Made by a program: the position numbers and the translations under genes
Source of the DNA: an uncultured Eubacteriales bacterium
GTDB lineage: Bacteria; Bacillota; Clostridia; Peptostreptococcales; Anaerovoracaceae
Direction: 5' to 3'
NCBI GenBank assembly: GCA_902773665.1
Contig: CACYFF010000021.1
Span: forward strand, 1 to 43,445
DNA length: 43,445 nt
In this document: in pieces, positions 1 through 7,895 of the stretch
Layout: the number at the start of each line of letters is the position of its first letter
Position numbering within the stretch: position 1 is the first letter of the stretch
The notes under the pieces: generated by a model
Told to the model about the DNA's origin: nothing
What the model saw: only the letters and a program-made list of their open reading frames with translations
Database searches by the model: none

Positions 1-1800
1 TCGAAGGTCCAGAGCAACCTCATCTATGGGATCAACGCCAATGAACAGAACCGCATAGACCTTCGCAATGTGACAACGACGGACGTAAGCGATATTCTCG
101 GCGTACCGGATCTGACCGCAAGAAGCCGCACCGTTCAGGTGGAAGCTGGCGGAAAGTTGATGGACGGCATCATCATGGAAGAAGCGGATGGCCTGGATAT
201 CGACAGGGTCATGCCGGGCGATCCGGTCGCGACGATACCGGAGGATAAGATCCCTTCGACCTTCAACACGAAGGAGGGTATTGCCAGCGTAGCGGATCTG
301 CAGATCCTGGACTATGTGTGCCTGAACGTGGATCGCAATCCCAACAACATGTTCTACCGCTTCGACGGTCTGGGTACGGATGATCCGAAATTCCTCGGCG
401 TACAGGCGATCGACAATGACTTTTCCTTCGGCACGCTGGTGCCCGCTCCGAATGAGAACACCAAAGCGCTGCCTTCTCTCAATAATCTTCAGATCATTAC
501 CGAAGATATGGCAAAGAGGGTGAACGATCCCAAATCGGCGGAAGCCCTCGAACAGAAGATGCGCAAGAGCGGCCGGTCGGATGATGAGATCACCGCCGCG
601 AAGACAAGGCTGAACAACATCAAGGAGGCTGTGAACAACGGGCGGATCAGGGTCGTAAAGAAGGATGACCTGGGCAAGGAACCGTATACCTTTGAACAGT
701 TGTCCCAGGAACCAAACTACTTCCTCTCCGTGCAGGAAAACTTCATCGGCAAGATGAAGAATATGTCGAGGGATTATCATGCTCTGCCGGAGAACCAGCG
801 CCCGCAGCCGGAGCCGAAAGAAACGTTGAAATTCGGGCAGTCCGTCAAGGTCGATGAACTCGGCTCGGGACTGAAGGACAACAAAGAGTTCGAAAAACTC
901 AGCAAAGAAGCTGAGAAACAGTTCCTGGACAGCATTGCGGAAACTGCGAAGCAGGCGCCGGCCCCGGTGGTCAAGAGCGAGAAAGACATGATGCTGGCAC
1001 TCGTCCGCGAGTCGAAAGAGATGCATGATCAGCTTGACGCAGCAGACCCCTGGAATCACAGGACTTCCGCTAAGTACAAGAATATCAAGAACGCCTGCAA
1101 GGATCTTGGCAGACTCGCCAAGAAGATGGCCAAGAAACTGCGCGGGCCGAACGATACGCTCAGCCTGAAGGACCGCCACAAGATCGTGACGCAGCTCAAC
1201 AAGATCCGCGATTGCTCGGCGGAATACGACGCCAAGAAAGAAGCGGAACGTCAGCGCGGGCAGGAACCTTCGACAGTCGGAAAAGCACGTCTGCAGAAGT
1301 CTTTGTTCGTAAGAGACCGCTCGAAGGTGATGCGCCGCACGTACCACAAGACGCTGGCGCAGTCCATGTCCAAAGAGAGCGCACTGTCCTATGCGCACGA
1401 CATGGTGAAGGCAAATCAGCTCAAGGCGGCGGAACAGACCGGCGATGAGCTGAAGAATAGCCTGGCGGAGATGCTCTACTACAAGGCGCTTACAAAGATG
1501 GATTACGGCAGCAAGAGGGGCAAGGCCTTGAAGAACGCCGTAGATCCGGACATCGCGCAGACCAACCGGGATCTGATCATGAACACCCGCGCCTTCAAGC
1601 GCATGTGCGAAATGCCGGAGAAGGAACTGAAAGAGCTTGCAACGAAGAAGGACGGCGACGGCCTGTTAAATACCTTCGTCAGTGAGACCGTCAAGGAAAT
1701 GCGGAGCGAGAAAGTGAAAGAGAATCGCCAGCAGGAACTGGACAAGGTCAAGCAAAAGAACGAACAGGTAAAGGAAGGTCCGCAGGGCCCGGTGGCCTAA
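1..1800 (+). CDS. Large kinase-fold protein, N-terminus cut off by the window edge
   Basis: The frame is open from base 1, so the true start lies upstream and the GTG at 70 is probably internal; 599 residues are visible. Visible residues 104-117 read DYVCLNVDRNPNNM and about 133-142 read GVQAIDNDFS. This spacing of a D-R-x-x-x-N catalytic loop (D111, N116) and an I-D-N-D metal-binding loop (D138, D140) is the signature of the atypical kinase fold shared by PI3/4-kinases, actin-fragmin kinase and HipA. The rest, from about residue 170 on, is Lys/Glu-rich, predicted helical and without signal peptide or membrane segments. Similar long proteins occur in Clostridia without known function. Substrate and even kinase activity are inferred; the ATP-binding lobe would lie mostly outside the window. 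It stands alone and ends in a hairpin cluster. Confidence 0.6.
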   Translation, partial: SKVQSNLIYGINANEQNRIDLRNVTTTDVSDILGVPDLTARSRTVQVEAGGKLMDGIIMEEADGLDIDRVMPGDPVATIPEDKIPSTFNTKEGIASVADLQILDYVCLNVDRNPNNMFYRFDGLGTDDPKFLGVQAIDNDFSFGTLVPAPNENTKALPSLNNLQIITEDMAKRVNDPKSAEALEQKMRKSGRSDDEITAAKTRLNNIKEAVNNGRIRVVKKDDLGKEPYTFEQLSQEPNYFLSVQENFIGKMKNMSRDYHALPENQRPQPEPKETLKFGQSVKVDELGSGLKDNKEFEKLSKEAEKQFLDSIAETAKQAPAPVVKSEKDMMLALVRESKEMHDQLDAADPWNHRTSAKYKNIKNACKDLGRLAKKMAKKLRGPNDTLSLKDRHKIVTQLNKIRDCSAEYDAKKEAERQRGQEPSTVGKARLQKSLFVRDRSKVMRRTYHKTLAQSMSKESALSYAHDMVKANQLKAAEQTGDELKNSLAEMLYYKALTKMDYGSKRGKALKNAVDPDIAQTNRDLIMNTRAFKRMCEMPEKELKELATKKDGDGLLNTFVSETVKEMRSEKVKENRQQELDKVKQKNEQVKEGPQGPVA

Positions 1801-1825
1801 CGGCCCCAACAAATAAATGATACAA

Positions 1826-1855
1826 AGCACCAACAGGAAAAAGCCTGTTGGTGCT
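1826..1855 (+). other. Hairpin 1 of a three-hairpin array
   Basis: Perfect 12-bp inverted repeat (arms 1826-1837 and 1844-1855) with a 6-nt loop. It has no U-run of its own and directly abuts the next hairpin. Confidence 0.8.
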
Positions 1856-1905
1856 CAGACTGAAGACAAAGGGTCACAGAAATGTGGCCCTTTGTCTTCA
1901 GTCTG
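1856..1905 (+). other. Hairpin 2 of the array, 22-bp stem
   Basis: Arms 1856-1873 and 1888-1905 are perfectly complementary over 18 bp. Four more pairs (one G-U) extend the stem to 22 bp around a 6-nt loop. It is far longer than a normal terminator stem and has no U-tract. It may block 3' exonucleases or be processed by a double-strand RNase. Confidence 0.8.
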
Positions 1906-1932
1906 ACCGGACCCTTGAGGTCCGGTTTTGTT
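1906..1932 (+). terminator. Rho-independent terminator of the kinase-like gene
   Basis: Stem CCGGACC/GGTCCGG (1907-1913 and 1919-1925), 5-nt loop, followed by TTTTGTTTT. It is the third hairpin in a row after the stop codon at 1800. Confidence 0.85.
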
Positions 1933-1955
1933 TTGTCATAAATAGATAAATCCGG

Positions 1956-1985
1956 TTGATACATGCTGCTTTGCAGCGGTATTAT
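1956..1985 (+). promoter_or_regulatory. Sigma-70-type promoter for the thioesterase gene
   Basis: TTGATA at 1956-1961 and TATTAT at 1980-1985, 18-bp spacer. The spacer contains the inverted repeat GCTGC-TTT-GCAGC (1965-1977), placed where a repressor could bind. Confidence 0.5.
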
Positions 1986-2046
1986 GAGTAATAGTGAACG
2001 TAGGAAAGAAACATTACGATCTGCGTCTGAAAGAGGAGACTAGTCT

Positions 2047-2484
2047 ATGATTTACAAATCATACCTGCATAAGGTGCAGTATTACGAGACGGATATGATG
2101 GGAGTCGTGCACCATTCCAATTATGTGCGTTGGATGGAAGAAGCCCGGATCGATTTTATGGAGCAATTGGGCTTTCCCTATGCAAAAATGGAGGCTGCCG
2201 GCGTTTTTTCTCCGGTCACAAAAGTCGCTTGCGAATACAAACATCCGAGCCGTTTTGGGGATGAGATCTCCATCGAAGTCTGCGTCGAATCGTTCCGCGC
2301 CGCATCGCTTGCGATCCGCTACGAGATGAAAACTGCAAGCGGTGAACTGGTGTGCGAAGGGTTGTCCGAACACGTTTTCTTAAACAGGGAAGGCCATATC
2401 GTACGGCTGCGCAAAGAAATGCCGGCGTTCTGCGAAGCGCTGCAGCAGATCGTAGACGGATGCTCTGACCCGGTCACGGTGTGA
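2047..2484 (+). CDS. Acyl-CoA thioesterase, YbgC/FadM (4-hydroxybenzoyl-CoA thioesterase) family
   Basis: This 145-residue single hot-dog domain has the usual length for the family. The N-terminal segment YYETDMMGVVHHSNYVRWME carries the family's catalytic Asp (D in ETDMMG) followed by the HHSNY helix start. These cytoplasmic enzymes hydrolyse acyl-CoA or acyl-ACP thioesters; the acyl chain preferred here cannot be read from sequence. AGAGGAG about 8 bases upstream of the ATG supports the start. The gamma-lyase gene follows after 57 bp without a visible terminator, so the two may be cotranscribed, although no shared pathway is obvious. Confidence 0.85.
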   Translation: MIYKSYLHKVQYYETDMMGVVHHSNYVRWMEEARIDFMEQLGFPYAKMEAAGVFSPVTKVACEYKHPSRFGDEISIEVCVESFRAASLAIRYEMKTASGELVCEGLSEHVFLNREGHIVRLRKEMPAFCEALQQIVDGCSDPVTV

Positions 2485-2541
2485 TAGAATGAAGACAAGA
2501 ATAGTTCGTTCTAAAGGTGTTTTTACCGGAAAGGATATAAC

Positions 2542-3762
2542 ATGAAAGACTTAACGATCACAAGCAAAATCGTCAGCGAGCACGATGCATACAAGCCGTA
2601 CCATGGACTTACGATGCCCATCATTACCGGGGTCACCTATACCTTCGACGACACCGATGACGGCCGCGAAAAGCATCTGGCATTTGGCGGAGAAACCGGC
2701 CCTGAAAAAGAAGGGTACATCTATTCCCGCTGCGCAAGCCCCACTGTCGTGGAACTGGAAAAGCGCATCGCGATCCTGGAGGGCGGGGAAGTCGCTGTCG
2801 GCTACGCATCCGGTATGGGCGCTGTGTGCTCCACCGTTCTGACGTTCATTAAATGCGGAGATCATCTGCTTACAGATAAGGCGATGTACAGCGGTACGTT
2901 TGATCTGATGACCCACAAACTGCCGGATTTCGGTGTCGAAGTCGAAAAAGTAGATATGAGAGATCTGGAGGCCGTAAAGGCTGCTCTTCGTCCGGACACA
3001 GCAATGGTATACTGCGAGACGATCACAAATCCGACGATGAGAGTTGCGGATATCGAAGAGATCGCAAAGGCTGCTCATGTGAAGAATCCGAAGTGCCTCG
3101 TCGTTGTCGATAACACTTTTGCGACACCGCTGCTGTATCATCCGCTGGACCATGGTGCCGATATCGTGATCGAAAGCGCCACGAAATACATCAACGGCCA
3201 TTCTGACGTTTTGGCAGGTTTCGCAATTTCCGATGCAAAGAAGGCTTGGAAATTAAACGATTGCGGACGTAAATATACGACCGGCGCCGTTCTTGCTCCT
3301 CAGGAAGCGTATATGGTCAACCGCGGCATGAAGACGATGCCGGTGCGTTTTGCAAAGCATTGCGAAAATGCCATGAAGATCGCCCAGTGGATGGAAGAGT
3401 CTGGGCTGTTTAAGCGGGTTTATTATCCCGGTCTTGCATCTCATCCCGACCACGAAGTTGCGGTAAAGGAACTGAACGGCGGCTTCGGCGGAATGATCGC
3501 TTTCGAACCTATGAGTTTCGATATCGCAAAGAACATGCTGGACAACCTGAAGCTTGTGAATCTGGCAGTTTCCCTCGGCGATGTAGAGTCTCTGATCGAA
3601 CATCCTGCCAGCATGACGCATTCTGTTCTGAATGAAGAGGAACTGGCAGAGGCTGGTCTTACAAAAGAACTGGTACGCTTCTCCGTCGGCATTGAAGATG
3701 CAGATGATCTGATCGCAGATCTGAAGCAGGCCGTGGAAAAGGCAATGGCTGACTGCAAATAG
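2542..3762 (+). CDS. PLP-dependent gamma-lyase/transsulfuration enzyme (methionine gamma-lyase or cystathionine gamma-lyase type)
   Basis: This 406-residue Cys/Met-metabolism PLP enzyme has full family length. It has the substrate-loop GYIYSRCASPTVVELE, the PLP-phosphate Tyr/Gly region MYSGTFDL, the VVDNTFATP strand with the Asp that contacts the pyridine nitrogen, and the Schiff-base lysine in SATKYINGHSDVLAG. Members cleave C-gamma-S bonds of methionine, cystathionine or homocysteine in the cytoplasm. The Cys that marks many methionine gamma-lyases two residues after the active-site Tyr (YGC) is absent here (YSG), so the substrate is left open. GGAAAGGA precedes the ATG. A clear terminator follows. 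The upstream thioesterase is the only plausible operon partner. Confidence 0.85.
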   Translation: MKDLTITSKIVSEHDAYKPYHGLTMPIITGVTYTFDDTDDGREKHLAFGGETGPEKEGYIYSRCASPTVVELEKRIAILEGGEVAVGYASGMGAVCSTVLTFIKCGDHLLTDKAMYSGTFDLMTHKLPDFGVEVEKVDMRDLEAVKAALRPDTAMVYCETITNPTMRVADIEEIAKAAHVKNPKCLVVVDNTFATPLLYHPLDHGADIVIESATKYINGHSDVLAGFAISDAKKAWKLNDCGRKYTTGAVLAPQEAYMVNRGMKTMPVRFAKHCENAMKIAQWMEESGLFKRVYYPGLASHPDHEVAVKELNGGFGGMIAFEPMSFDIAKNMLDNLKLVNLAVSLGDVESLIEHPASMTHSVLNEEELAEAGLTKELVRFSVGIEDADDLIADLKQAVEKAMADCK

Positions 3763-3799
3763 CAGTCTATAAAACCATCTGGCTGGGTTGACCTCTGCA

Positions 3800-3825
3800 G
3801 AGTGCTCGGAAGGGCACTCTTTTTT
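3800..3825 (+). terminator. Rho-independent terminator after the gamma-lyase gene
   Basis: Stem GAGTGCTC/GGGCACTC (3800-3807 and 3812-3819, one G-U pair) followed by six T residues. Confidence 0.85.
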
Positions 3826-3892
3826 ATCTGAAGCCCCATCAGAGCGTAAAACTTCTACAAACGGATATGGATCTCGAACTGCATGAAGGGTG

Positions 3893-3898
3893 TATAAT
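3893..3898 (+). promoter_or_regulatory. Possible -10 element before the permease gene
   Basis: A consensus TATAAT lies about 53 bases upstream of the permease ATG. No convincing -35 hexamer is visible. Confidence 0.35.
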
Positions 3899-3951
3899 AT
3901 AAACAGCACAAGATTTGTGTTGTTTAGGGTTTGATCCCGGGGAGATCTCTC

Positions 3952-5379
3952 ATGGAAAACAGGTTGGAACGAAAGTACGGGCTTTTTACTGCGATCTGTA
4001 TGGTCGTGGGCATCGTCATCGGATCGGGCGTCTTCTTTAAGGCGCAAACGATCCTTCAGAAGACGGAGGGCAATATGCCGCTGGGCATCGTTGCCTGGAT
4101 CATCGGCGGCCTCATCATGATCTTCTGCATTCTCGCATTTGCCGCCATGGCGCAGAAATACGAAAAGGTGAACGGCATCGTCGACTATGCCGAAGCTACT
4201 GTCGGACCGCGCTACGGTTATTACATCGGCTGGTTCCTCAGCATCATCTACTATCCTACGCTCACCGTTATCCTGGCATGGCTTACGGCCCGCTATTCGC
4301 TCGTGTTCATCACGTCGTGCTGGCCGAATTTTCCGCTGGTGATCCCGGCAGAGCAGGGCGGCTGCATCATCGGACCGGAATGCATGTGCCTGATGATGTT
4401 CTTCCTGGTCTGCGCCTATCTCGTAAACGCGCTGTCGCCGACGCTTGCCGGTAAATTCCAGACCACCACGACGGTCATCAAGCTCATCCCGCTGTTCCTA
4501 ATGGCCATTGTTGGGGTCATCGTCGGGATCGTCGGACCCAATCATATGCTGATCAGCAATTTCGCCACGGCATCCGTCAATGCCGGCGGAACGGCTGCGC
4601 CGCTGCTGGCTTCTGTCTGCGCGACATCTTTCGCCTACGAAGGCTGGATCATCGCGACGTCCATCAATGCGGAACTGAAGGATGCCAAGCGCAACCTGCC
4701 CAGAGCGCTGATCATCGGCGGGGTCATCATTATCGTTACGTATATCTGCTACTATATCGGCGTCGCAGGCGGCGCATCCGTCGACGTGCTGATGCAGGAA
4801 GGCGCTACCAAGGCGTTCGTCAACATCTTCGGCGGCGTGCTGGGCAACATTCTGAACCTCTTCGTCGCCATCTCTTGCGCGGGCACCATGAACGGCCTGA
4901 TGCTGGGCTGCTGCCGCGGCATCTACTCGCTAGCCGCCCGGGGCGATGGGCCGCATCCCAGGCTCTTCTCCCACATCGACCGTGTGTCCAATCTGCCGAA
5001 CAACTCCGCGGCGTTCGGCCTGCTGCTCTGTGCGTTCTGGGGCTGCTACTTCGTGATGGCCAGCCTGCTGGAGACCTGGGGCAGCGTAAAGGCATTCGCC
5101 GGTACGCCGTTCGAGAGCGTGCCTTTCAGCTTCGACGCTTCGGAGCTGCCGATCATCACTATCTATGCCATGTACATCCCGATCTTCATCAACTGGATGC
5201 GCAAGGCGAAGGACGAGTCAACGGTACGGCGCTTCGTCATCCCTGTGCTCGCCATCGCAGGTTCGCTCTTTATGGTCTACGCTTCGATCGTCGGCCACGG
5301 GATGGAAAACTTCTGGTATCTGATCGTATTCGCGGCCGTCATGCTGGTCGGACGGCTGTTTATCGGAAAGAAGCGCTGA
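3952..5379 (+). CDS. APC-superfamily amino acid permease
   Basis: 475 residues with about 12 hydrophobic segments. The first contains GIVIGSGVFFK, the helix-1 motif that APC transporters use to bind the amino acid backbone. The ATG at 3952 is preferred over an in-frame TTG at 3931 because GGGGAG at 3939-3944 sits 7 bases before the ATG. The protein should be an inner-membrane importer or antiporter of amino acids or amines; the substrate is unknown. The omega-amidase-like gene starts 41 bp downstream, so the two probably form an operon. That would fit uptake of an amino acid whose keto-acid amide is then hydrolysed, but this is inference. Confidence 0.85.
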   Translation: MENRLERKYGLFTAICMVVGIVIGSGVFFKAQTILQKTEGNMPLGIVAWIIGGLIMIFCILAFAAMAQKYEKVNGIVDYAEATVGPRYGYYIGWFLSIIYYPTLTVILAWLTARYSLVFITSCWPNFPLVIPAEQGGCIIGPECMCLMMFFLVCAYLVNALSPTLAGKFQTTTTVIKLIPLFLMAIVGVIVGIVGPNHMLISNFATASVNAGGTAAPLLASVCATSFAYEGWIIATSINAELKDAKRNLPRALIIGGVIIIVTYICYYIGVAGGASVDVLMQEGATKAFVNIFGGVLGNILNLFVAISCAGTMNGLMLGCCRGIYSLAARGDGPHPRLFSHIDRVSNLPNNSAAFGLLLCAFWGCYFVMASLLETWGSVKAFAGTPFESVPFSFDASELPIITIYAMYIPIFINWMRKAKDESTVRRFVIPVLAIAGSLFMVYASIVGHGMENFWYLIVFAAVMLVGRLFIGKKR

Positions 5380-5420
5380 TGACGAGAGATGAGTCTGAAG
5401 AAGAAAGGATGTAGATCGAC

Positions 5421-6233
5421 ATGAAGATCGCACTCATACAGATGAAAGTCGGCATGGATAAGGACAAGAACCTGGAAAAGGCCAGGCGGATGGTGCTGCA
5501 GGCCGGGCGGGAAGGCGCCCGCATCGCAGTGCTGCCGGAGATGTTCTGCTGTCCCTATGCCAACGAGTATTTCCCGAAGTTTGCAGAGCCTGTCGGTGGG
5601 CACATCTATACAGCGCTGTCCGAGATGGCGCGGGATGCCGGGGTCACCCTAGTGGGCGGATCGTTCCCGGAAGAGGAGGACGGCAAGCTTTACAACGCCT
5701 CCTTCGTGTTCGCGCGGGACGGCAGCCAGAGAGCCCGGCACTGCAAGGCGCACCTGTTCGACATCGACGTGGAGGGCGGCCAGCATTTCCACGAATCCGA
5801 GGTGTTTACCCCGGGAGATTCGATCACGACGTTTCGTACGGCGGGGCATACCTTCGGACTGGCGGTCTGCTTCGACATCCGTTTCCCGGAACTGTTCCGG
5901 GCTATGGCGCTCAAAGGGGCGGAGGCGGTCTTCGTTCCGGCAGCCTTCAACATGACCACCGGTCCCATGCACTGGGAACTGTCGTTCCGCATGCGGGCGG
6001 TGGACAATCAGCTGTTTACCATCGGCGCATCGCCGGCGCAGGACAAATACGGCGTGTACCACGCCTACGGCCATTCCATCGTCTGCGATCCCTGGGGGAA
6101 GGTACTGGTGGACGCCGGGGAAAACGAGAGCGTGACCCTGGTCGATATCGACCTCTCCGAAAACGAACGGGTGCGGCAGCAGCTGCCTCTGCTTTCTGCG
6201 AGAAGACCCTCGCTGTACGGCATGAAGGAATAA
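5421..6233 (+). CDS. Carbon-nitrogen hydrolase, omega-amidase (Nit2)-like
   Basis: This 270-residue nitrilase-superfamily protein has the complete catalytic triad: Glu40 (VLPEMF), Lys109 (CKAHLFDID) and Cys150 (AVCFDIRFPEL). The LFDID segment after the lysine and the short length match the Nit2/omega-amidase branch, which hydrolyses alpha-ketoglutaramate and alpha-ketosuccinamate to the keto acid plus ammonia, often next to methionine or glutamine transamination. It is cytoplasmic. GAAAGGA lies about 11 bases before the start. It follows the permease gene and is probably cotranscribed with it. Confidence in the superfamily is very high and in the exact substrate moderate. Confidence 0.85.
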   Translation: MKIALIQMKVGMDKDKNLEKARRMVLQAGREGARIAVLPEMFCCPYANEYFPKFAEPVGGHIYTALSEMARDAGVTLVGGSFPEEEDGKLYNASFVFARDGSQRARHCKAHLFDIDVEGGQHFHESEVFTPGDSITTFRTAGHTFGLAVCFDIRFPELFRAMALKGAEAVFVPAAFNMTTGPMHWELSFRMRAVDNQLFTIGASPAQDKYGVYHAYGHSIVCDPWGKVLVDAGENESVTLVDIDLSENERVRQQLPLLSARRPSLYGMKE

Positions 6234-6273
6234 ACGACAGCTGTTCATAAACGCCCGAAAACCCTTGCAGGGG

Positions 6274-6302
6274 TTGAAATCTGAGCACAGGTGTGTTAAG
6301 AT
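6274..6302 (+). promoter_or_regulatory. Promoter of the bactofilin gene
   Basis: TTGAAA (6274-6279), 17-bp spacer, then TGTTAAGAT (extended -10 TG at 6294-6295, TAAGAT at 6297-6302). Confidence 0.7.
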
Positions 6303-6337
6303 AATCGGGCATTCTACAAAGGAGGCTGTTGTTTTAC

Positions 6338-6709
6338 ATGGCTAATAACGATTACGAAATGGGAAGCACGTCCGTGGATTCCGTCATCGTGGAGACCGCG
6401 ATTGGCGTCGATACCGTTTTCAAAGGGTCTATCACTACCAATAAGCCCATCCGCATCGACGGACATTACGAGGGCGAGATCAATTCCGATAATCTGATCA
6501 TCATCACGGAGACCGGTTATTTTAACGGCGACATGAAGTGCCGCGAACTGCAGCTGCAGGGCAAGGGCGAGGGCACCGTTATCTGCACCTCCCTGATGCA
6601 GCTTTCCGCGACCGGTTCCTTTAAGGGCAACATCGCCACGAAGGATATCGTCCTGGTTACCGGATCCCAGCTGGACGGCCAGATCGACATGGCTTCCCTG
6701 CGCAAATAG
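6338..6709 (+). CDS. Bactofilin (polymer-forming cytoskeletal protein)
   Basis: This 123-residue protein is built almost wholly from the glycine-punctuated beta-helix repeats of bactofilins (VFKGSI, IRIDGHYEGEI, GYFNGDM, GSFKGNI, GSQLDGQI). Bactofilins self-assemble without nucleotide into membrane-associated filaments that organise cell shape or wall enzymes. The ATG at 6338 is chosen: GGAGG at 6321-6325 is 12 bases upstream, whereas the in-frame TTG at 6329 would be only 3 bases away. The gene has its own promoter and terminator, so it is monocistronic. No membrane-targeting helix is visible; the N-terminal 25 residues are polar and probably disordered. Confidence 0.9.
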   Translation: MANNDYEMGSTSVDSVIVETAIGVDTVFKGSITTNKPIRIDGHYEGEINSDNLIIITETGYFNGDMKCRELQLQGKGEGTVICTSLMQLSATGSFKGNIATKDIVLVTGSQLDGQIDMASLRK

Positions 6710-6725
6710 AAAAACAGAATATCAG

Positions 6726-6753
6726 AAAACCGGCCTGAATGGGCCGGTTTTTT
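6726..6753. terminator. Bidirectional terminator between bactofilin and methyltransferase genes
   Basis: Stem CCGGCC/GGCCGG (6730-6735 and 6742-6747) flanked by AAAA on the left and TTTTTT on the right. It serves the convergent genes on both strands. Confidence 0.9.
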
Positions 6754-6755
6754 CT

Positions 6756-7895
6756 TTACTCTTTTCCGATGGTGGGAGAGACGTGCCAGTACTCGCATTG
6801 CCTGCGGAAATCCGCCTGAGCTTTGCGCCTGTCCGCTGGACCCGCCTTGCCCGCGATGCACCGCAGCATGATGTTCTTCGCGGTGTGCTCCAGACTGGTG
6901 AATTCGATCATGTCCACCTTGTAGCCCCACTCTGTGAGCTTTAAAGCCCGCAGGGCGTCGGTGAGGATGGCGGAGAAGCGCTCCCGTAGGATCCCGTGAC
7001 CCAGGATCGCTTCCATGTCCGACCGCCGGATCTGACGGTTGAGCTCGTGCTGGCAGCAGGGGACCGACAGGATGACTTTCGCATTCCAGGCATGGGCTTT
7101 CTGCAGGGCGAAATCCGTAGCGGTGTCGCAGGCGTGCAGCGTGACGACCATGTCCGCCTTGGCGGTCTCGTCGTAGTCGGCGATGTCGCCTACGAGGAAC
7201 TGCAGATCTTCGTAACCCAGATCCTGCGCCACGCCGCTGCAGAAGGCGATGACGTCTTCCTTTAAGTCCAGACCCACCAGCTTCGCTTTGTAATCATTTT
7301 TAACGTTTAGATACCAATACAGGGCGAAGGTGAGATAGGACTTACCGCAGCCGAAATCGATAATGACAGGCTCTTTGGGCAGATATTCCAGACAATCCTC
7401 CGCGATCTCCAGAAAGCGGTTGATCTGCCGGAACTTATTGCGGTGTTTGGGCACGATCTGTCCGTCTCTCGTCTGAACGCCCAGGCGCACCAGGAAATCC
7501 ACCGGCGTGCCGTCGGGGATGGCGTAGTTCTTCTCTCTGTTGTGGGCGAGGGGGCCCATGGTCTTCGTGGGCTTCTTTTTCAGGATCTTCTCGTGGTCGG
7601 GCTTGTTGGCCAGCACGGTGTAATCCGCTTCGGTGGAGAAAATATCCGCCTGCTTAAAGCCGCTCTGCAGCTGCCGCTCGGCGAAGGCTTCCACTTCCTC
7701 CGGCAGGAGGTTTTCGTGGGTCACCTTTTTTTCGTAGGTGTATTCCGCCTGGTAGTGCAGGGCATCCTTGAGCAGTACCGGCCGCAGGGATACCTTGCGC
7801 ACGGGCTGGCTTTTCTTTCTTGGGCCGCCGAAGACCGCCAGGATGAGGCTTTCCTCCGCCGCCAGTTTTCCTAGGAGTTCTGAGGCGCGTTCCAT
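6756..7895 (-). CDS. SAM-dependent methyltransferase, Methyltransf_32 (GSTCD/METTL25-like) family
   Basis: 379 residues. The C-terminal half has a class I methyltransferase fold: motif I in IIDFGCGKSYLTFALYW, an acidic motif II in VGLDLKED, and the family-specific HACDTATD and VPCCQHELN stretches. The VPCCQ element is shared with eukaryotic GSTCD/METTL25-type proteins. The N-terminal about 170 residues lack a recognisable domain. An RNA substrate is likely from family context but is not shown here. The start overlaps the end of the upstream plsC-like gene by 25 bases, with GAGGAGA 7-8 bases before the ATG, so the two are cotranscribed and probably translationally coupled. Confidence 0.75.
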   Translation of the reverse strand: MERASELLGKLAAEESLILAVFGGPRKKSQPVRKVSLRPVLLKDALHYQAEYTYEKKVTHENLLPEEVEAFAERQLQSGFKQADIFSTEADYTVLANKPDHEKILKKKPTKTMGPLAHNREKNYAIPDGTPVDFLVRLGVQTRDGQIVPKHRNKFRQINRFLEIAEDCLEYLPKEPVIIDFGCGKSYLTFALYWYLNVKNDYKAKLVGLDLKEDVIAFCSGVAQDLGYEDLQFLVGDIADYDETAKADMVVTLHACDTATDFALQKAHAWNAKVILSVPCCQHELNRQIRRSDMEAILGHGILRERFSAILTDALRALKLTEWGYKVDMIEFTSLEHTAKNIMLRCIAGKAGPADRRKAQADFRRQCEYWHVSPTIGKE

